Source of the DNA: CAYQLY01 sp964418605
GTDB taxonomy: Bacteria; Bacteroidota; Bacteroidia; Cytophagales; Cyclobacteriaceae
Assembly: GCA_964418605.1 (NCBI GenBank)
Contig: CAYQLY010000003.1
Span: 62,001-126,000 of the forward strand
Length of the DNA: 64,000 nucleotides
Reading direction: 5' to 3'
In this document: in pieces, positions 17,844-26,004 of the stretch
Layout of the letters: each line of letters starts with the position of its first letter
Numbering within the stretch: the stretch's first letter is position 1
The notes under the pieces: generated by a model
Told to the model about the DNA's origin: nothing
Databases searched by the model: none
The model's input: only the letters and a program-made list of their open reading frames with translations
Position numbers and translations under genes: made by a program

Positions 17844-19367
17844 ATGTCCTCATTCATAAAAAAGCTAGCTGGTGAAACTGCCATTTATGGCATCAGCACT
17901 ATCGTAGGACGAACACTTAACTACCTCTTGGTTCCACTTTATACAGCCATTTTTCAACCTGGAGAATATGGTGTTATAACAGAACTTTATGCCTACGTTG
18001 CTTTTTTAGCAATTATATACACCTACGGACTTGAAACAGGCTATTTTCGCTTTGCTTCTAATGGCCCTGATGAGGAAAAAAAAATATATCAAACCACCAT
18101 TACAGCATTACTTATTTCTTCCATTCTACTTTCAGGTATACTCATTCTTGCAGCAACACCACTTACAATCCTTTTACAATACCCAGGAAAAGAAAAATAC
18201 ATTGTATGGTTAGCTTTAATATTAAGCACAGATGCACTCACAGCTATTCCTTTTGCAAAATTAAGATGGGAAAAAAGAGCTAAGCGATTTACATCCATCA
18301 AATTAATTAATATCATTCTAACCATTTTAATAACTGTTTTCCTATTGATCCTTTGCCCTTATTTAGCTAAAAACAGTTCCTCACCTCGTGTAATTCATCT
18401 TTTATCCTTCATATATAATCCAAAACGGCACATTGAATATGTTTTTATTGCTAACCTCATTGCTAACCTCTTCACACTTGGTCTATTTTATAGGTATTTT
18501 ATAAAGGTAAAACTTAAATTATCTTTTGCCTATTTTAAAAAAGTATTAAACTACTCCATGCCCATTCTTCTTATAGGTCTTGCAGGCATGACGAATGAAA
18601 TGCTATCTCGTATTCTGTTAAAATGGAGACTTCCTGAAAATTTCTATCCAGGAAAAACTAATTTAGATGCAGTAGGAATATTCGGTGCATGCTATAAACT
18701 ATCCATTTTCATGAGTTTAGCTATACAAGCATTTAAATTTGCTGCTGAACCATTTTTCTTTTCACAGTCTAAAGATAAAAATTCACCTCAGCTTTTTGCC
18801 GATGTAATGCAAGGATTTATACTGGTATGCTGTATACTATTTTTAGCCGTAAGTGGAAACCTACATCTACTTGGCACTATTTTTTTACGAAATAAAACAT
18901 ATCATGAAGCACTTCATGTTGTACCTATTTTACTCTTAGCCAATCTATTTTTAGGTATTTATTATAATCTTTCTACATGGTTTAAACTAACCGATCGTAC
19001 CTACTTTGGCACCTACTTCAGCTTAATAGGTGCTGTATTAACTATTCTATTAAACTATATCTTTATCCCTATAGGAGGATATGAAGCCAGTGCCTATATT
19101 ACGCTTCTTTGCTACATAAGTATGGCCGCTATTTGTTATTATTATGGACAAAAATACTACCCTATACCTTATCAAACTAGAAGCGCTTTATTATTTATTA
19201 CTACGACTTGCTTATTCATTTACCTTATAAATCTTATACCACATACATCATTTACTACATCTATTATTTTACCTAACCTACTTATCCTAGTATATAGTAT
19301 TTTTAGCTACCGAATTTTTAAACATTATTTCAAAAAACACACTACTGACTCATCACATGAAAGCTAA
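17844..19367 (+). CDS. Oligosaccharide flippase (Wzx-type, MOP superfamily)
   Basis: A 507-residue integral membrane protein with about 12-14 helices. It begins with the typical KKLAGETAIYGISTIVGRTLNYLLVPLYT, which matches polysaccharide biosynthesis/MATE-like exporters. The family flips lipid-linked sugar repeats across the inner membrane for O-antigen or capsule. No other glycan gene is adjacent; rmlA, a Wzz-like gene and a glycosyltransferase lie elsewhere in the window. It overlaps dut by 11 bases, implying coupled translation. Confidence 0.88.
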   Translation: MSSFIKKLAGETAIYGISTIVGRTLNYLLVPLYTAIFQPGEYGVITELYAYVAFLAIIYTYGLETGYFRFASNGPDEEKKIYQTTITALLISSILLSGILILAATPLTILLQYPGKEKYIVWLALILSTDALTAIPFAKLRWEKRAKRFTSIKLINIILTILITVFLLILCPYLAKNSSSPRVIHLLSFIYNPKRHIEYVFIANLIANLFTLGLFYRYFIKVKLKLSFAYFKKVLNYSMPILLIGLAGMTNEMLSRILLKWRLPENFYPGKTNLDAVGIFGACYKLSIFMSLAIQAFKFAAEPFFFSQSKDKNSPQLFADVMQGFILVCCILFLAVSGNLHLLGTIFLRNKTYHEALHVVPILLLANLFLGIYYNLSTWFKLTDRTYFGTYFSLIGAVLTILLNYIFIPIGGYEASAYITLLCYISMAAICYYYGQKYYPIPYQTRSALLFITTTCLFIYLINLIPHTSFTTSIILPNLLILVYSIFSYRIFKHYFKKHTTDSSHES

Positions 19368-19791
19368 GATCATTAATCAATCCAAACACCCTCTCCCAAG
19401 CTATCAAACAGAAGCCTCCGCTGGTATGGATTTAAGAGCTCATCTAACCGAACCTGTAGAATTATCTCCACTGCAACGAATAATCATCCCAACAGGATTG
19501 TTCATAGAACTTCCCATAGGCTATGAAGCACAAGTTCGTCCACGAAGTGGTTTAGCACTAAAACATGGCATCACGGTATTAAATAGTCCAGGTACAATAG
19601 ATGCGGATTACCGTGGTGAAATTAAAGTACTCCTTATTAATTTATCACAGGACTCATTCACTATTCAAGATGGTGAACGTATTGCACAGCTGATTATAAC
19701 AGCGCACGAGCGTATCGAATGGCTTGAAGTACAGGAGTTAAGTGAAACAAGCAGAGGATCAGGTGGTTATGGCAGCACAGGATTAAAATAA
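19357..19791 (+). CDS. dut: Deoxyuridine 5'-triphosphate nucleotidohydrolase (dUTPase)
   Basis: A 144-residue trimeric dUTPase with all five family motifs in order: AGMDLRAH, PRSGLALKHG, GTIDADYRGE, GERIAQLII and the C-terminal GSGGYGSTG. It hydrolyses dUTP to dUMP and diphosphate, keeping uracil out of DNA and supplying dUMP for thymidylate. It overlaps the flippase gene by 11 bases and the convergent hypothetical gene by 9. Confidence 0.97.
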   Translation: MKAKIINQSKHPLPSYQTEASAGMDLRAHLTEPVELSPLQRIIIPTGLFIELPIGYEAQVRPRSGLALKHGITVLNSPGTIDADYRGEIKVLLINLSQDSFTIQDGERIAQLIITAHERIEWLEVQELSETSRGSGGYGSTGLK

Positions 19792-20130
19792 AACCCCATA
19801 CTCTTTTTCAAAATAATCAATGACATGCATTTTAAGCATACTCTCTTGTTCATCTAGTTGAAAATGGGGTAATTTTTTAACTAATTTCCAATGAGGCCAA
19901 CCTTCATCATCTACCCCTTCTAACTCATAAAAACCAGATAAACTTAATACTTTACAAATACCAATATGTATAAGGTCTTGCTTTTCTTCTTTTGAAAAAG
20001 ACTGTGCACCCTTACCAAGCTCCTGCAATCCAATTAGAAATAACACCCCATCTAGACTTTCAGGTTTTTTACCTATCCACTCCGTGAGGTGTTTAATTAA
20101 TTTAATCCATTTTATTTCCCATTCATTCAT
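19783..20130 (-). CDS. Conserved small cytoplasmic protein of unknown function
   Basis: A 115-residue soluble protein with no signal peptide or membrane segment, mainly helical. The middle reads DGVLFLIGLQELGKGAQSFSKEEKQDLIHIGICKVLS. It looks like a coding frame because of its length, balanced composition and position filling the dut-comF gap. I recognise the general type from Bacteroidota genomes but know no function. Its last 9 bases overlap the 3' end of dut in the opposite direction. Confidence 0.65.
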   Translation of the reverse strand: MNEWEIKWIKLIKHLTEWIGKKPESLDGVLFLIGLQELGKGAQSFSKEEKQDLIHIGICKVLSLSGFYELEGVDDEGWPHWKLVKKLPHFQLDEQESMLKMHVIDYFEKEYGVLF

Positions 20131-20176
20131 TTTTTTTATATATTTGAAAATAAAATTATTTTAGATCTATTTAAAA

Positions 20177-20863
20177 ATGTTTAATGATTTTATAGATATG
20201 GTATTTCCTCAAAACTGTTTTGCATGTGAAACGACATTAGAAAAACATGAAGAATGCATCTGCCTACACTGCCACTACCAACTTCCTAAAACAAATCTTC
20301 ATAACACCCCAACCATGAATGAGCTACACTACCGCTTTGCTGGTAAAGTTCCCCTTACATATGCCTTTGCCTATCTCTCATTTACAAAAAAAGGCAGAGT
20401 TCAAAAACTACTCCATGCTCTAAAGTACAAAAGTCAGGAAAGATTAGGAGAAAAACTAGGTTATTGGTATGGAATGGATTTATTAGAAAAAAATAATATG
20501 TCATTTGATGATTATATCATTATACCTGTGCCTCTTCACCTTCGAAAATTAAAAGAAAGAGGATATAATCAAAGTGAGGCTTTTTCAAAAGGATTATCGG
20601 ATTCATTAAAAATACCTCTATTTTCTACTATTATTCAAAAAACGCATCATACATCATCTCAAACGAATAAATCAAGACTAGAGAGATGGAAAAATGTGGA
20701 AAATGTTTTTTATATTACTAATACTGGAACTATCCAAAATAAAAAAGTGTTGTTGGTGGACGACGTTATCACAACAGGATCAACGTTAGAGGCATGTGCG
20801 CTAGCATTGCAAAAAAGCAAGGTACATGAAATAAGTATAGCTGGTTTAGCCTTAGCCTGCTAG
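20177..20863 (+). CDS. ComF family phosphoribosyltransferase-like protein
   Basis: A 228-residue protein. The N-terminus holds a four-cysteine zinc finger (CFACETTLEKHEECICLHCHYQLP, about residues 13-36). The C-terminus is a PRTase fold with VPLHLRKLKERGYNQS and the PRPP-binding loop VLLVDDVITTGSTLEAC. ComF proteins assist uptake of DNA during transformation in several bacteria; in Bacteroidota the role is unproven. It is transcribed alone and ends at a strong bidirectional terminator. Confidence 0.88.
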   Translation: MFNDFIDMVFPQNCFACETTLEKHEECICLHCHYQLPKTNLHNTPTMNELHYRFAGKVPLTYAFAYLSFTKKGRVQKLLHALKYKSQERLGEKLGYWYGMDLLEKNNMSFDDYIIIPVPLHLRKLKERGYNQSEAFSKGLSDSLKIPLFSTIIQKTHHTSSQTNKSRLERWKNVENVFYITNTGTIQNKKVLLVDDVITTGSTLEACALALQKSKVHEISIAGLALAC

Positions 20864-20867
20864 AAAT

Positions 20868-20900
20868 AAAAAAGGGGCCTTTTAAAAAGCCCCTTTTCCT
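20868..20900. terminator. Bidirectional rho-independent terminator
   Basis: AAAAGGGGC and GCCCCTTTT arms form a GC-rich stem, and the CTTTT/AAAAG in the loop can pair as well. A- and T-runs flank both sides. It lies between the convergent comF and gldJ genes. Confidence 0.9.
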
Positions 20901-20915
20901 TTTTATATCTAATTA

Positions 20916-22124
20916 TTAATAATTTGTACCTGCCCGAATCATAGCACATCTGAAGCCAATCGTAGATGTAGCAGAATCTTCTTCTAAATATCTTCTTGTA
21001 CCAGCAGACAACCAATATGGAATATCTTTCCAAGATCCACCTTTATAGACACGTACATGGTCGTCAATCATAGAATTATACCCACTTCGAGTGCCTTCTG
21101 GCTTTTTATCATAACTTGAAGAAGGGTCTAAGAATCCATCTCGACGAATAGGATTGAGATCATCAAAATCCTGGAATGATAAAGGACGATATACATCATA
21201 TACCCACTCATTAACATTACCAGCCATATTATATAAACCATAATCATTAGGTGCATATGAATACACTTGATTCGTGATCATAGCTCCATCATTCAACTTT
21301 CCTGCAATACCAGCATAGTCTCCTCTTCCTCTCTTAAAATTAGCAAGCATTGTACCCATTTCTTTTCCATATGGATTTCTAGTAGAATGGCCATCCCAAG
21401 GATAAAGACGTTTATGTGTTTGATTTTCATCTAACCATTGTGTTCCAATTAAAGCTTGAGCTGCATATTCCCACTCAGCCTCCGTAGGAAGACGGTAGCT
21501 AGGCACTACAACACCTGTTTCAAGAGGAATACGTCCACCATTATTTTCAGGTATATTTTCTAAACCAGCCTGCTGAGCTAAATTTTTATTCACAACGGCT
21601 GTTCTCCAAATACAATAATCATTAGCTTGCAACCAAGAAACACCAACTACTGGAAAATAACGAAATCCTGGATATCTAAAATAATGATCAACATAAGGAT
21701 CATTGTAAGATAAGGCACCCACCCATACTTGAGTATCAGGCAACGCAGATAAATAAAACTCTTCACTAGAATCTTTTTTTACAGATGCTAAATATTCTAA
21801 CCAATGGATATTAGCTACTTCTGTTTCATCCATATAAAATGAAGCCAGTGTAACTGTTCGTTCATAATTATCTCGTTCAAAAAGGAAATCTTCTTCTGTA
21901 CCACCAAGCACTGTTCTACCACCTTCTATAAAAACCATATTGGGAGCTTCGGGCTGACCTTTAAAACTGGATACCTGAAACCCATCTTCTTGGTTATAGG
22001 CAATACCCGTAGCTGTACTTGAACTTCCTGGGTTTTCGGCCGTAGGATGTTTAGATTTACAAGACGCTATTATTACGCCTGTGCACAAAACTGCTAATTT
22101 AACGCCATTCATGACTTTTATCAT
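20916..22124 (-). CDS. gldJ: Gliding motility/type IX secretion lipoprotein GldJ-like (SUMF1 fold)
   Basis: A 402-residue lipoprotein: signal peptide with lipobox IIASC (Cys22), then one large formylglycine-generating-enzyme-like (SUMF1) domain (about 60-400). Diagnostic stretches are MVFIEGGRTVLGG, VTLASFYMDETEVANIHWLEYL, ALPDTQVWVGALSYNDPYV, YRLPTEAEWEYAA, YNMAGNVNEWVYDVYRP and VYKGGSWKDIPYWLS. The opening and the LPDT-VW-LSYNDPYV pattern fit GldJ better than GldK. GldJ is an outer-membrane/periplasmic lipoprotein that stabilises GldK and is needed for gliding and type IX secretion. It fits with the type IX cargo gene at 1552-3294. Relatives without motility are known, so gliding itself is not proven. 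Confidence 0.8.
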   Translation of the reverse strand: MIKVMNGVKLAVLCTGVIIASCKSKHPTAENPGSSSTATGIAYNQEDGFQVSSFKGQPEAPNMVFIEGGRTVLGGTEEDFLFERDNYERTVTLASFYMDETEVANIHWLEYLASVKKDSSEEFYLSALPDTQVWVGALSYNDPYVDHYFRYPGFRYFPVVGVSWLQANDYCIWRTAVVNKNLAQQAGLENIPENNGGRIPLETGVVVPSYRLPTEAEWEYAAQALIGTQWLDENQTHKRLYPWDGHSTRNPYGKEMGTMLANFKRGRGDYAGIAGKLNDGAMITNQVYSYAPNDYGLYNMAGNVNEWVYDVYRPLSFQDFDDLNPIRRDGFLDPSSSYDKKPEGTRSGYNSMIDDHVRVYKGGSWKDIPYWLSAGTRRYLEEDSATSTIGFRCAMIRAGTNY

Positions 22125-22252
22125 AACCTGTTTTTTGTAATATTTATTCCAAAATAAGTGCTAAATTTATAAATAAAAATCTAGATTAACAACAACATTT
22201 TTTTATGCATTCAATTTTTATTTTAAAAACAACAAGATCAAACAATTTGTCA

Positions 22253-22260
22253 TAAATTTG
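22253..22260 (+). promoter_or_regulatory. -7 promoter box for clpS-recR
   Basis: TAAATTTG, a full TAnnTTTG match, lies 22 bases before the clpS ATG. No clear -33 TTTG was seen at the expected spacing. Confidence 0.45.
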
Positions 22261-22282
22261 TTAGGTACATAATCTGAGAATC

Positions 22283-22552
22283 ATGATTATTAAAGAGCAA
22301 GAAATCACAGAAACAAAAAAGAATACGGAAGAGAAAAAAAACTTAGTCGTATTTAATGATGATATAAATACATTTGATCATGTTATCCATACACTTATAG
22401 AAATATGTGGTCATAGTTCAGAACAAGCCGAGCAATGCACATTGATTATTCACTTCAAAGGAAAATGCGCTGTTAAAACAGGGAGAACACCTGACTTGGT
22501 GGCCATGCGCAACGCCATTTGTAAAAAAGGAATTTCAGCTGAAGTGCTATAA
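22283..22552 (+). CDS. clpS: ATP-dependent Clp protease adaptor ClpS
   Basis: An 89-residue adaptor that binds ClpA and delivers N-degron substrates. After a charged tail come LVVFNDDINTFDHVIHTLIEICGHS (the substrate-binding region with the N/D-x-x-T-F/M pattern), EQCTLIIHFKGKCAVKTG and a C-terminal helix. Its position 5 bases before recR suggests a shared transcript. Confidence 0.93.
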   Translation: MIIKEQEITETKKNTEEKKNLVVFNDDINTFDHVIHTLIEICGHSSEQAEQCTLIIHFKGKCAVKTGRTPDLVAMRNAICKKGISAEVL

Positions 22553-22557
22553 ACAAG

Positions 22558-23163
22558 ATGGGACTTCCTTCTAAACTGGTAGAACGTGCTGTAGATGAAA
22601 TCTCTAAACTGCCAGGTATCGGAAAGAAAACAGCGTTACGTTTAGTTCTTCATTTATTAAAAAAAGATATTCATATAACAACACAATTAGCTCAAGCACT
22701 TCATGATCTGAGAACACAAATTTCCTACTGTTTAACATGCTGGAATATATCTGATCAGGAAACGTGCTCGATTTGTGCTAGTCCGCGAAGAGATCATTCT
22801 ATCATTTGTGTTGTAGAAGATATTCCAGATGTATTAGCTATCGAAAACACAGCACAATTTCAAGGATTGTACCATGTACTAGGTGGGGTGATTTCTCCCA
22901 TTGAAGGAATAGGACCATCACATCTTAAAATTGATTCATTATTTAATCGAATCAGATCTTCTCATCAACCCGTTAATGAAGTGATATTGGCTTTAAGTTC
23001 TACTTTAGAAGGAGATACTACCGCTTTCTATTTAAGCAAAAAACTAAAAGAGATGAATATACACATTTCTAGTATTGCAAGGGGTATTCCTATAGGAGGC
23101 GAGTTAGAATATACCGATGAAGTAACGTTGGGAAGAAGTATTCTGGCACGGGTCAATTTATAA
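22558..23163 (+). CDS. recR: Recombination protein RecR
   Basis: A 201-residue protein with an N-terminal helix-hairpin-helix (ISKLPGIGKKTALRLVLHLL), a C4 zinc finger (CLTCWN...CSICASPRRD), and a Toprim domain (ICVVEDIPDVLAIENT, LALSSTLEGDTTAFYL, SSIARGIPIGGELEYTDEVTLGRS). It works with RecF and RecO to load RecA at gaps. It probably forms a unit with clpS; the next gene starts 262 bases later under its own promoter. Confidence 0.97.
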   Translation: MGLPSKLVERAVDEISKLPGIGKKTALRLVLHLLKKDIHITTQLAQALHDLRTQISYCLTCWNISDQETCSICASPRRDHSIICVVEDIPDVLAIENTAQFQGLYHVLGGVISPIEGIGPSHLKIDSLFNRIRSSHQPVNEVILALSSTLEGDTTAFYLSKKLKEMNIHISSIARGIPIGGELEYTDEVTLGRSILARVNL

Positions 23164-23335
23164 TGATACCCTTATTTTGATCACATTTTAAATTATAAAA
23201 TTCTATAAAATTTAAACTACAAACTCTATTCTTTTAATTTTTTTATGTGACCATTACTTATGAAAAAAAAATATTCTTTCATCAAATTTAGTGAACTAGA
23301 TAAAAGATATTTCTCCTGCCAAAATAAAGATCTTA

Positions 23336-23351
23336 TTTGACTGAATTCACT
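23336..23351 (+). promoter_or_regulatory. Weaker Crp/Fnr-like site upstream of nos
   Basis: TTTGACTGAATTCACT keeps the TGA-N6-TCA spacing of Crp/Fnr operators. It shares TGACTGAA and TCA with the site before the fasciclin gene (33665-33680). Its centre lies 25 bases upstream of the perfect palindrome. It is a weak dyad; possibly a second binding site. Confidence 0.35.
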
Positions 23352-23353
23352 TT

Positions 23354-23383
23354 ACTGGTTTATGACTATAGTCATAAACCAGT
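23354..23383 (+). promoter_or_regulatory. Perfect 30-bp palindrome, probable Crp/Fnr-type operator of the nos promoter
   Basis: Arms of 15 bases each are exactly inverted; the core reads TATGACTATAGTCATA, with a TGA-N6-TCA spacing as in Crp (TGTGA-N6-TCACA) and Fnr (TTGAT-N4-ATCAA). The centre is 36.5 bases before the end of the -7 box, i.e. near -42 from the expected start, the class II activator position. No U-run follows, so it is not a terminator. The binding protein is inferred; the Crp/Fnr gene at 34909-35499 is the local candidate. Confidence 0.65.
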
Positions 23384-23397
23384 AGCTTTAATAATCA

Positions 23398-23405
23398 TAC
23401 CTTTG
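23398..23405 (+). promoter_or_regulatory. -7 box of the nos promoter
   Basis: TACCTTTG matches TAnnTTTG. It lies 15 bases after the palindrome and 20 bases before the cytochrome ATG. No TTTG at -33 is needed if an activator binds there. Confidence 0.55.
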
Positions 23406-23425
23406 TTTAATTAAAATATTTAATT

Positions 23426-23908
23426 ATGATTGAAAAAAGATTAGTTATAGCAAGTCTTGCAGTTGTTATTGCAATGATGGCTTCTTGTGGTGGCTCTAAA
23501 AAAAACAAAACCACTGAAACAGAACAGCCAAAAAGTATGATAGAGGAATCGCCATCTTATGACCCTAAAAGAGGTGAAGGTAAATTTAATGAAAATAATG
23601 TAACTATTGGAACATTAGATGGTGCAATGGCAGCAAAAGGAGAAGCAATTGCAGGAACAAAGTGTACTTCATGTCATAAACTAACAGATGAAAAATTAGT
23701 AGGTCCAGGCTGGAAGGGAGTAACTGAAAGAAGAGCTCCATATTGGATTATGAACTTTATAACCAATCCAGATCCGATGATTGACAAAGACCCTGAAGTA
23801 CAAGCGCAATTAGAATTATGTTTAGTCCGAATGCCTAATCAAGGCTTAAGCGATGAAGATGCTAGACAAATAGTCGAATTTATGCGCAAAAATGATGGTG
23901 TGAAATAA
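23426..23908 (+). CDS. Lipoprotein cytochrome c of the nos operon
   Basis: A 160-residue protein with lipobox MMASC (Cys21), so it is probably tethered in the periplasm. A single class I cytochrome c domain starts at about 65, with the haem motif CTSCH (80-84), GPGWKGV, and likely axial Met136 in RMPNQGL. It is the first gene of the nos operon, 41 bases before nosZ. Small cytochromes in this place are usual in clade II nos clusters and probably hand electrons to NosZ from a quinol:cytochrome c route; NosR is absent here. The role is inferred from position. Confidence 0.88.
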   Translation: MIEKRLVIASLAVVIAMMASCGGSKKNKTTETEQPKSMIEESPSYDPKRGEGKFNENNVTIGTLDGAMAAKGEAIAGTKCTSCHKLTDEKLVGPGWKGVTERRAPYWIMNFITNPDPMIDKDPEVQAQLELCLVRMPNQGLSDEDARQIVEFMRKNDGVK

Positions 23909-23949
23909 GTAACTATACTATTTAATTTAATTAAACAAATATAACAACA

Positions 23950-25929
23950 ATGAAAAATTCAAGAATAATAATAGCAATGGCAGCTGCAACTTTGGTTTCA
24001 GTACTGTATTCGTGCAAACCAAAAAATACCAGCAATGCCGTTAGTGGTGATGCTGCTGCAAAAGCTTACGTAGCACCAGGCAAATACGATGAATACTACA
24101 ACTTTGTGTCTGGTGGCTTTAGCGGACAAATGAGTATTTATGGTTTACCAAGTGGTCGCTTATTCAGATGTATACCTGTGTTTTCTGTTGATCCTGAAAA
24201 AGGCTGGGGTTATAGTGAAGAAACAAAACCAATGCTTAATACCTCACATGGATTTGTACCTTGGGATGATTTACACCACATAGAGCTTTCACAAACTAAA
24301 GGTGAAATAAATGGCAAATGGGCTTTTGCCAATGCAAACAATACACCACGTGTAGCAAGGGTAGATTTAAAAACTTTTAGAACAGTAGAAATTTTAGAAT
24401 TGCCAAATAGTGGAGGTAACCACAGTTCTCCTTTTGGTACTGAAAATTCTGAGTACATTGTTGCGGGCACTAGATTTAGCGTACCAGGTGATAATGATAA
24501 TGGTGATGTACCTATAAACTCATATAAAAAGAATTTTAAAGGGCATATTAGTTTTGTTAGTGTTAATCCTGAGTCTGGAGCAATGAAAATTGCATTTCAA
24601 CTAAGAACACCAGGTGTTAATTTTGATTTAGCTCGTGCAGGAAAAGGGAAATCACATGGTTGGTTCTTCTTTAGCTGTTATAATACTGAACAAGCTAGTA
24701 CTTTGCTGGAGGTTAATGCTTCACAAAAAGACAAGGACTTTATCATGGCTGTAAATTGGAAAAAAGCAGAAGAATACATTAAGGCAGGAAAAGGTAAAAA
24801 AATGCCGGTAAAATATGCTCACAATACCTATAACGAGTCTACACAAACTGCTACTTCTATTATTGAAAAAGAAGTGCTTGTTCTTGATATAGCTGAATTT
24901 AAAGACATTTGTTACTTTATCCCTTGTCCTAAATCACCACATGGCTGTGATGTTGATCCGACAGGCGAATACATTGTAGGAAGCGGTAAGCTAGCTGCTT
25001 TAATTCCAGTATTTAGTTACGATAAATTACAAAAAGCAATAGTAGACAAGGTATATGATGGAGATTATCAAGGCATACCTGTAATCAAATATGAAGCAGC
25101 CCTTTATGGCGAGGTAAGCAAACCAGGATTAGGACCATTACATACAGAGTTCGATGGAAAAGGGAATGCTTACACGTCGTTCTTTGTCTCTTCAGAAGTA
25201 GTAAAATGGAATATCAAGGACTTAAAAGTTTTAGATAGAGCACCTACCTATTATTCAGTAGGCCATTTGTGCGTTCCTGGGGGAAATACCGCTAAGCCAT
25301 CGCCTAAATACTTAATAGCTTATAATAAAATTACCAAAGACCGCTATTTACCAACAGGACCTGAGCTTACACAAAGTGCCCAAATCTATGATATTAGTGG
25401 TGATAAAATGCAAATGATTTTAGATTTCCCTACAATTGGCGAACCACATTACGCACAAGCAGCACCAGCAGATTTAATTAGAAATAATGGGCAACTTAAA
25501 ATATTCAAAATTGCAGAGAATAAACATCCATATAAAACAAATGGGGAAGCAGATGCAAAAGTTGTAAGAGAAGGCAAAAAAGTTCATATATACATGAGCT
25601 CTATTCGTTCTCATTTTGCACCTGACAATATAGAGGGGATTAAGTTGGGCGATGAAGTATACTTTCATATTACTAACTTAGAACAAGACTGGGATGTACC
25701 ACATGGATTTGCAATTAAAGGTGCTACTAACGCCGAGTTATTGATAATGCCGGGAGAAACCTGCACTTTAAAATGGACACCAGAACACACAGGAATATTC
25801 CCGATGTATTGTACAGATTTTTGTAGTGCTTTACATCAGGAAATGCAAGGCTATATTCGAGTATCCCCTGCAGGTAGCAATGTACCAATATCTTTTAGTT
25901 TGGGGAAACCTGTTCCTGAAACGAAATAA
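23950..25929 (+). CDS. nosZ: Nitrous oxide reductase, clade II (Sec-type), lipoprotein form
   Basis: A 659-residue copper enzyme reducing N2O to N2. The leader is Sec/lipoprotein (LYSC, Cys22), with no twin-arginine motif, as in clade II. The seven-bladed propeller (about 45-530) shows the CuZ histidine motifs DDLHH, GGNHSS, GKSHGW, SPHGCDVDP, GPLHTEFDG, VGHLCVPGG and EPHYAQA. The C-terminal cupredoxin has DVPHGFAI and the CuA motif CTDFCSALHQEM. All key metal ligands appear to be present. The gene follows a cytochrome gene and is followed by a terminator-like hairpin before nosL. Confidence 0.97.
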   Translation: MKNSRIIIAMAAATLVSVLYSCKPKNTSNAVSGDAAAKAYVAPGKYDEYYNFVSGGFSGQMSIYGLPSGRLFRCIPVFSVDPEKGWGYSEETKPMLNTSHGFVPWDDLHHIELSQTKGEINGKWAFANANNTPRVARVDLKTFRTVEILELPNSGGNHSSPFGTENSEYIVAGTRFSVPGDNDNGDVPINSYKKNFKGHISFVSVNPESGAMKIAFQLRTPGVNFDLARAGKGKSHGWFFFSCYNTEQASTLLEVNASQKDKDFIMAVNWKKAEEYIKAGKGKKMPVKYAHNTYNESTQTATSIIEKEVLVLDIAEFKDICYFIPCPKSPHGCDVDPTGEYIVGSGKLAALIPVFSYDKLQKAIVDKVYDGDYQGIPVIKYEAALYGEVSKPGLGPLHTEFDGKGNAYTSFFVSSEVVKWNIKDLKVLDRAPTYYSVGHLCVPGGNTAKPSPKYLIAYNKITKDRYLPTGPELTQSAQIYDISGDKMQMILDFPTIGEPHYAQAAPADLIRNNGQLKIFKIAENKHPYKTNGEADAKVVREGKKVHIYMSSIRSHFAPDNIEGIKLGDEVYFHITNLEQDWDVPHGFAIKGATNAELLIMPGETCTLKWTPEHTGIFPMYCTDFCSALHQEMQGYIRVSPAGSNVPISFSLGKPVPETK

Positions 25930-25947
25930 AGAACAAATAAACCACTT

Positions 25948-25987
25948 AAATGGAGCAGTTAGGTTTTACTACCAACTGCTCCATTTT
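25948..25987 (+). terminator. Terminator-like hairpin between nosZ and the nosL fusion
   Basis: AAATGGAGCAGTT (25948-25960) and AACTGCTCCATTT (25974-25986) pair over 13 bases with a short inner GGT/ACC extension, then a TTTT run. It lies 19 bases after the nosZ stop. It may end most transcripts after nosZ and let a fraction continue into the maturation genes. Confidence 0.8.
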
Positions 25988-26004
25988 GTTTAATCAAAGA
26001 AATT

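Larger units (their letters stand above)
23164..23425. other. Regulatory intergenic region upstream of the nos genes
   Basis: 262 bases between recR and the nos cytochrome gene. The left part is AT-rich, with an imperfect inverted repeat around 23186-23217 and the pair TCACAT/ATGTGA further apart. The right part holds two sites with a TGA-N6-TCA core (centres 23343.5 and 23368.5) and the TACCTTTG -7 box. A 26-codon frame at 23260-23340 is not supported as a gene. Confidence 0.6.

Noticed and set aside
23260..23340. A 26-codon frame upstream of the nos operon
   Set aside because: Very short, Lys/Phe-rich by AT content and overlapping a possible operator; no sign of selection as a protein.
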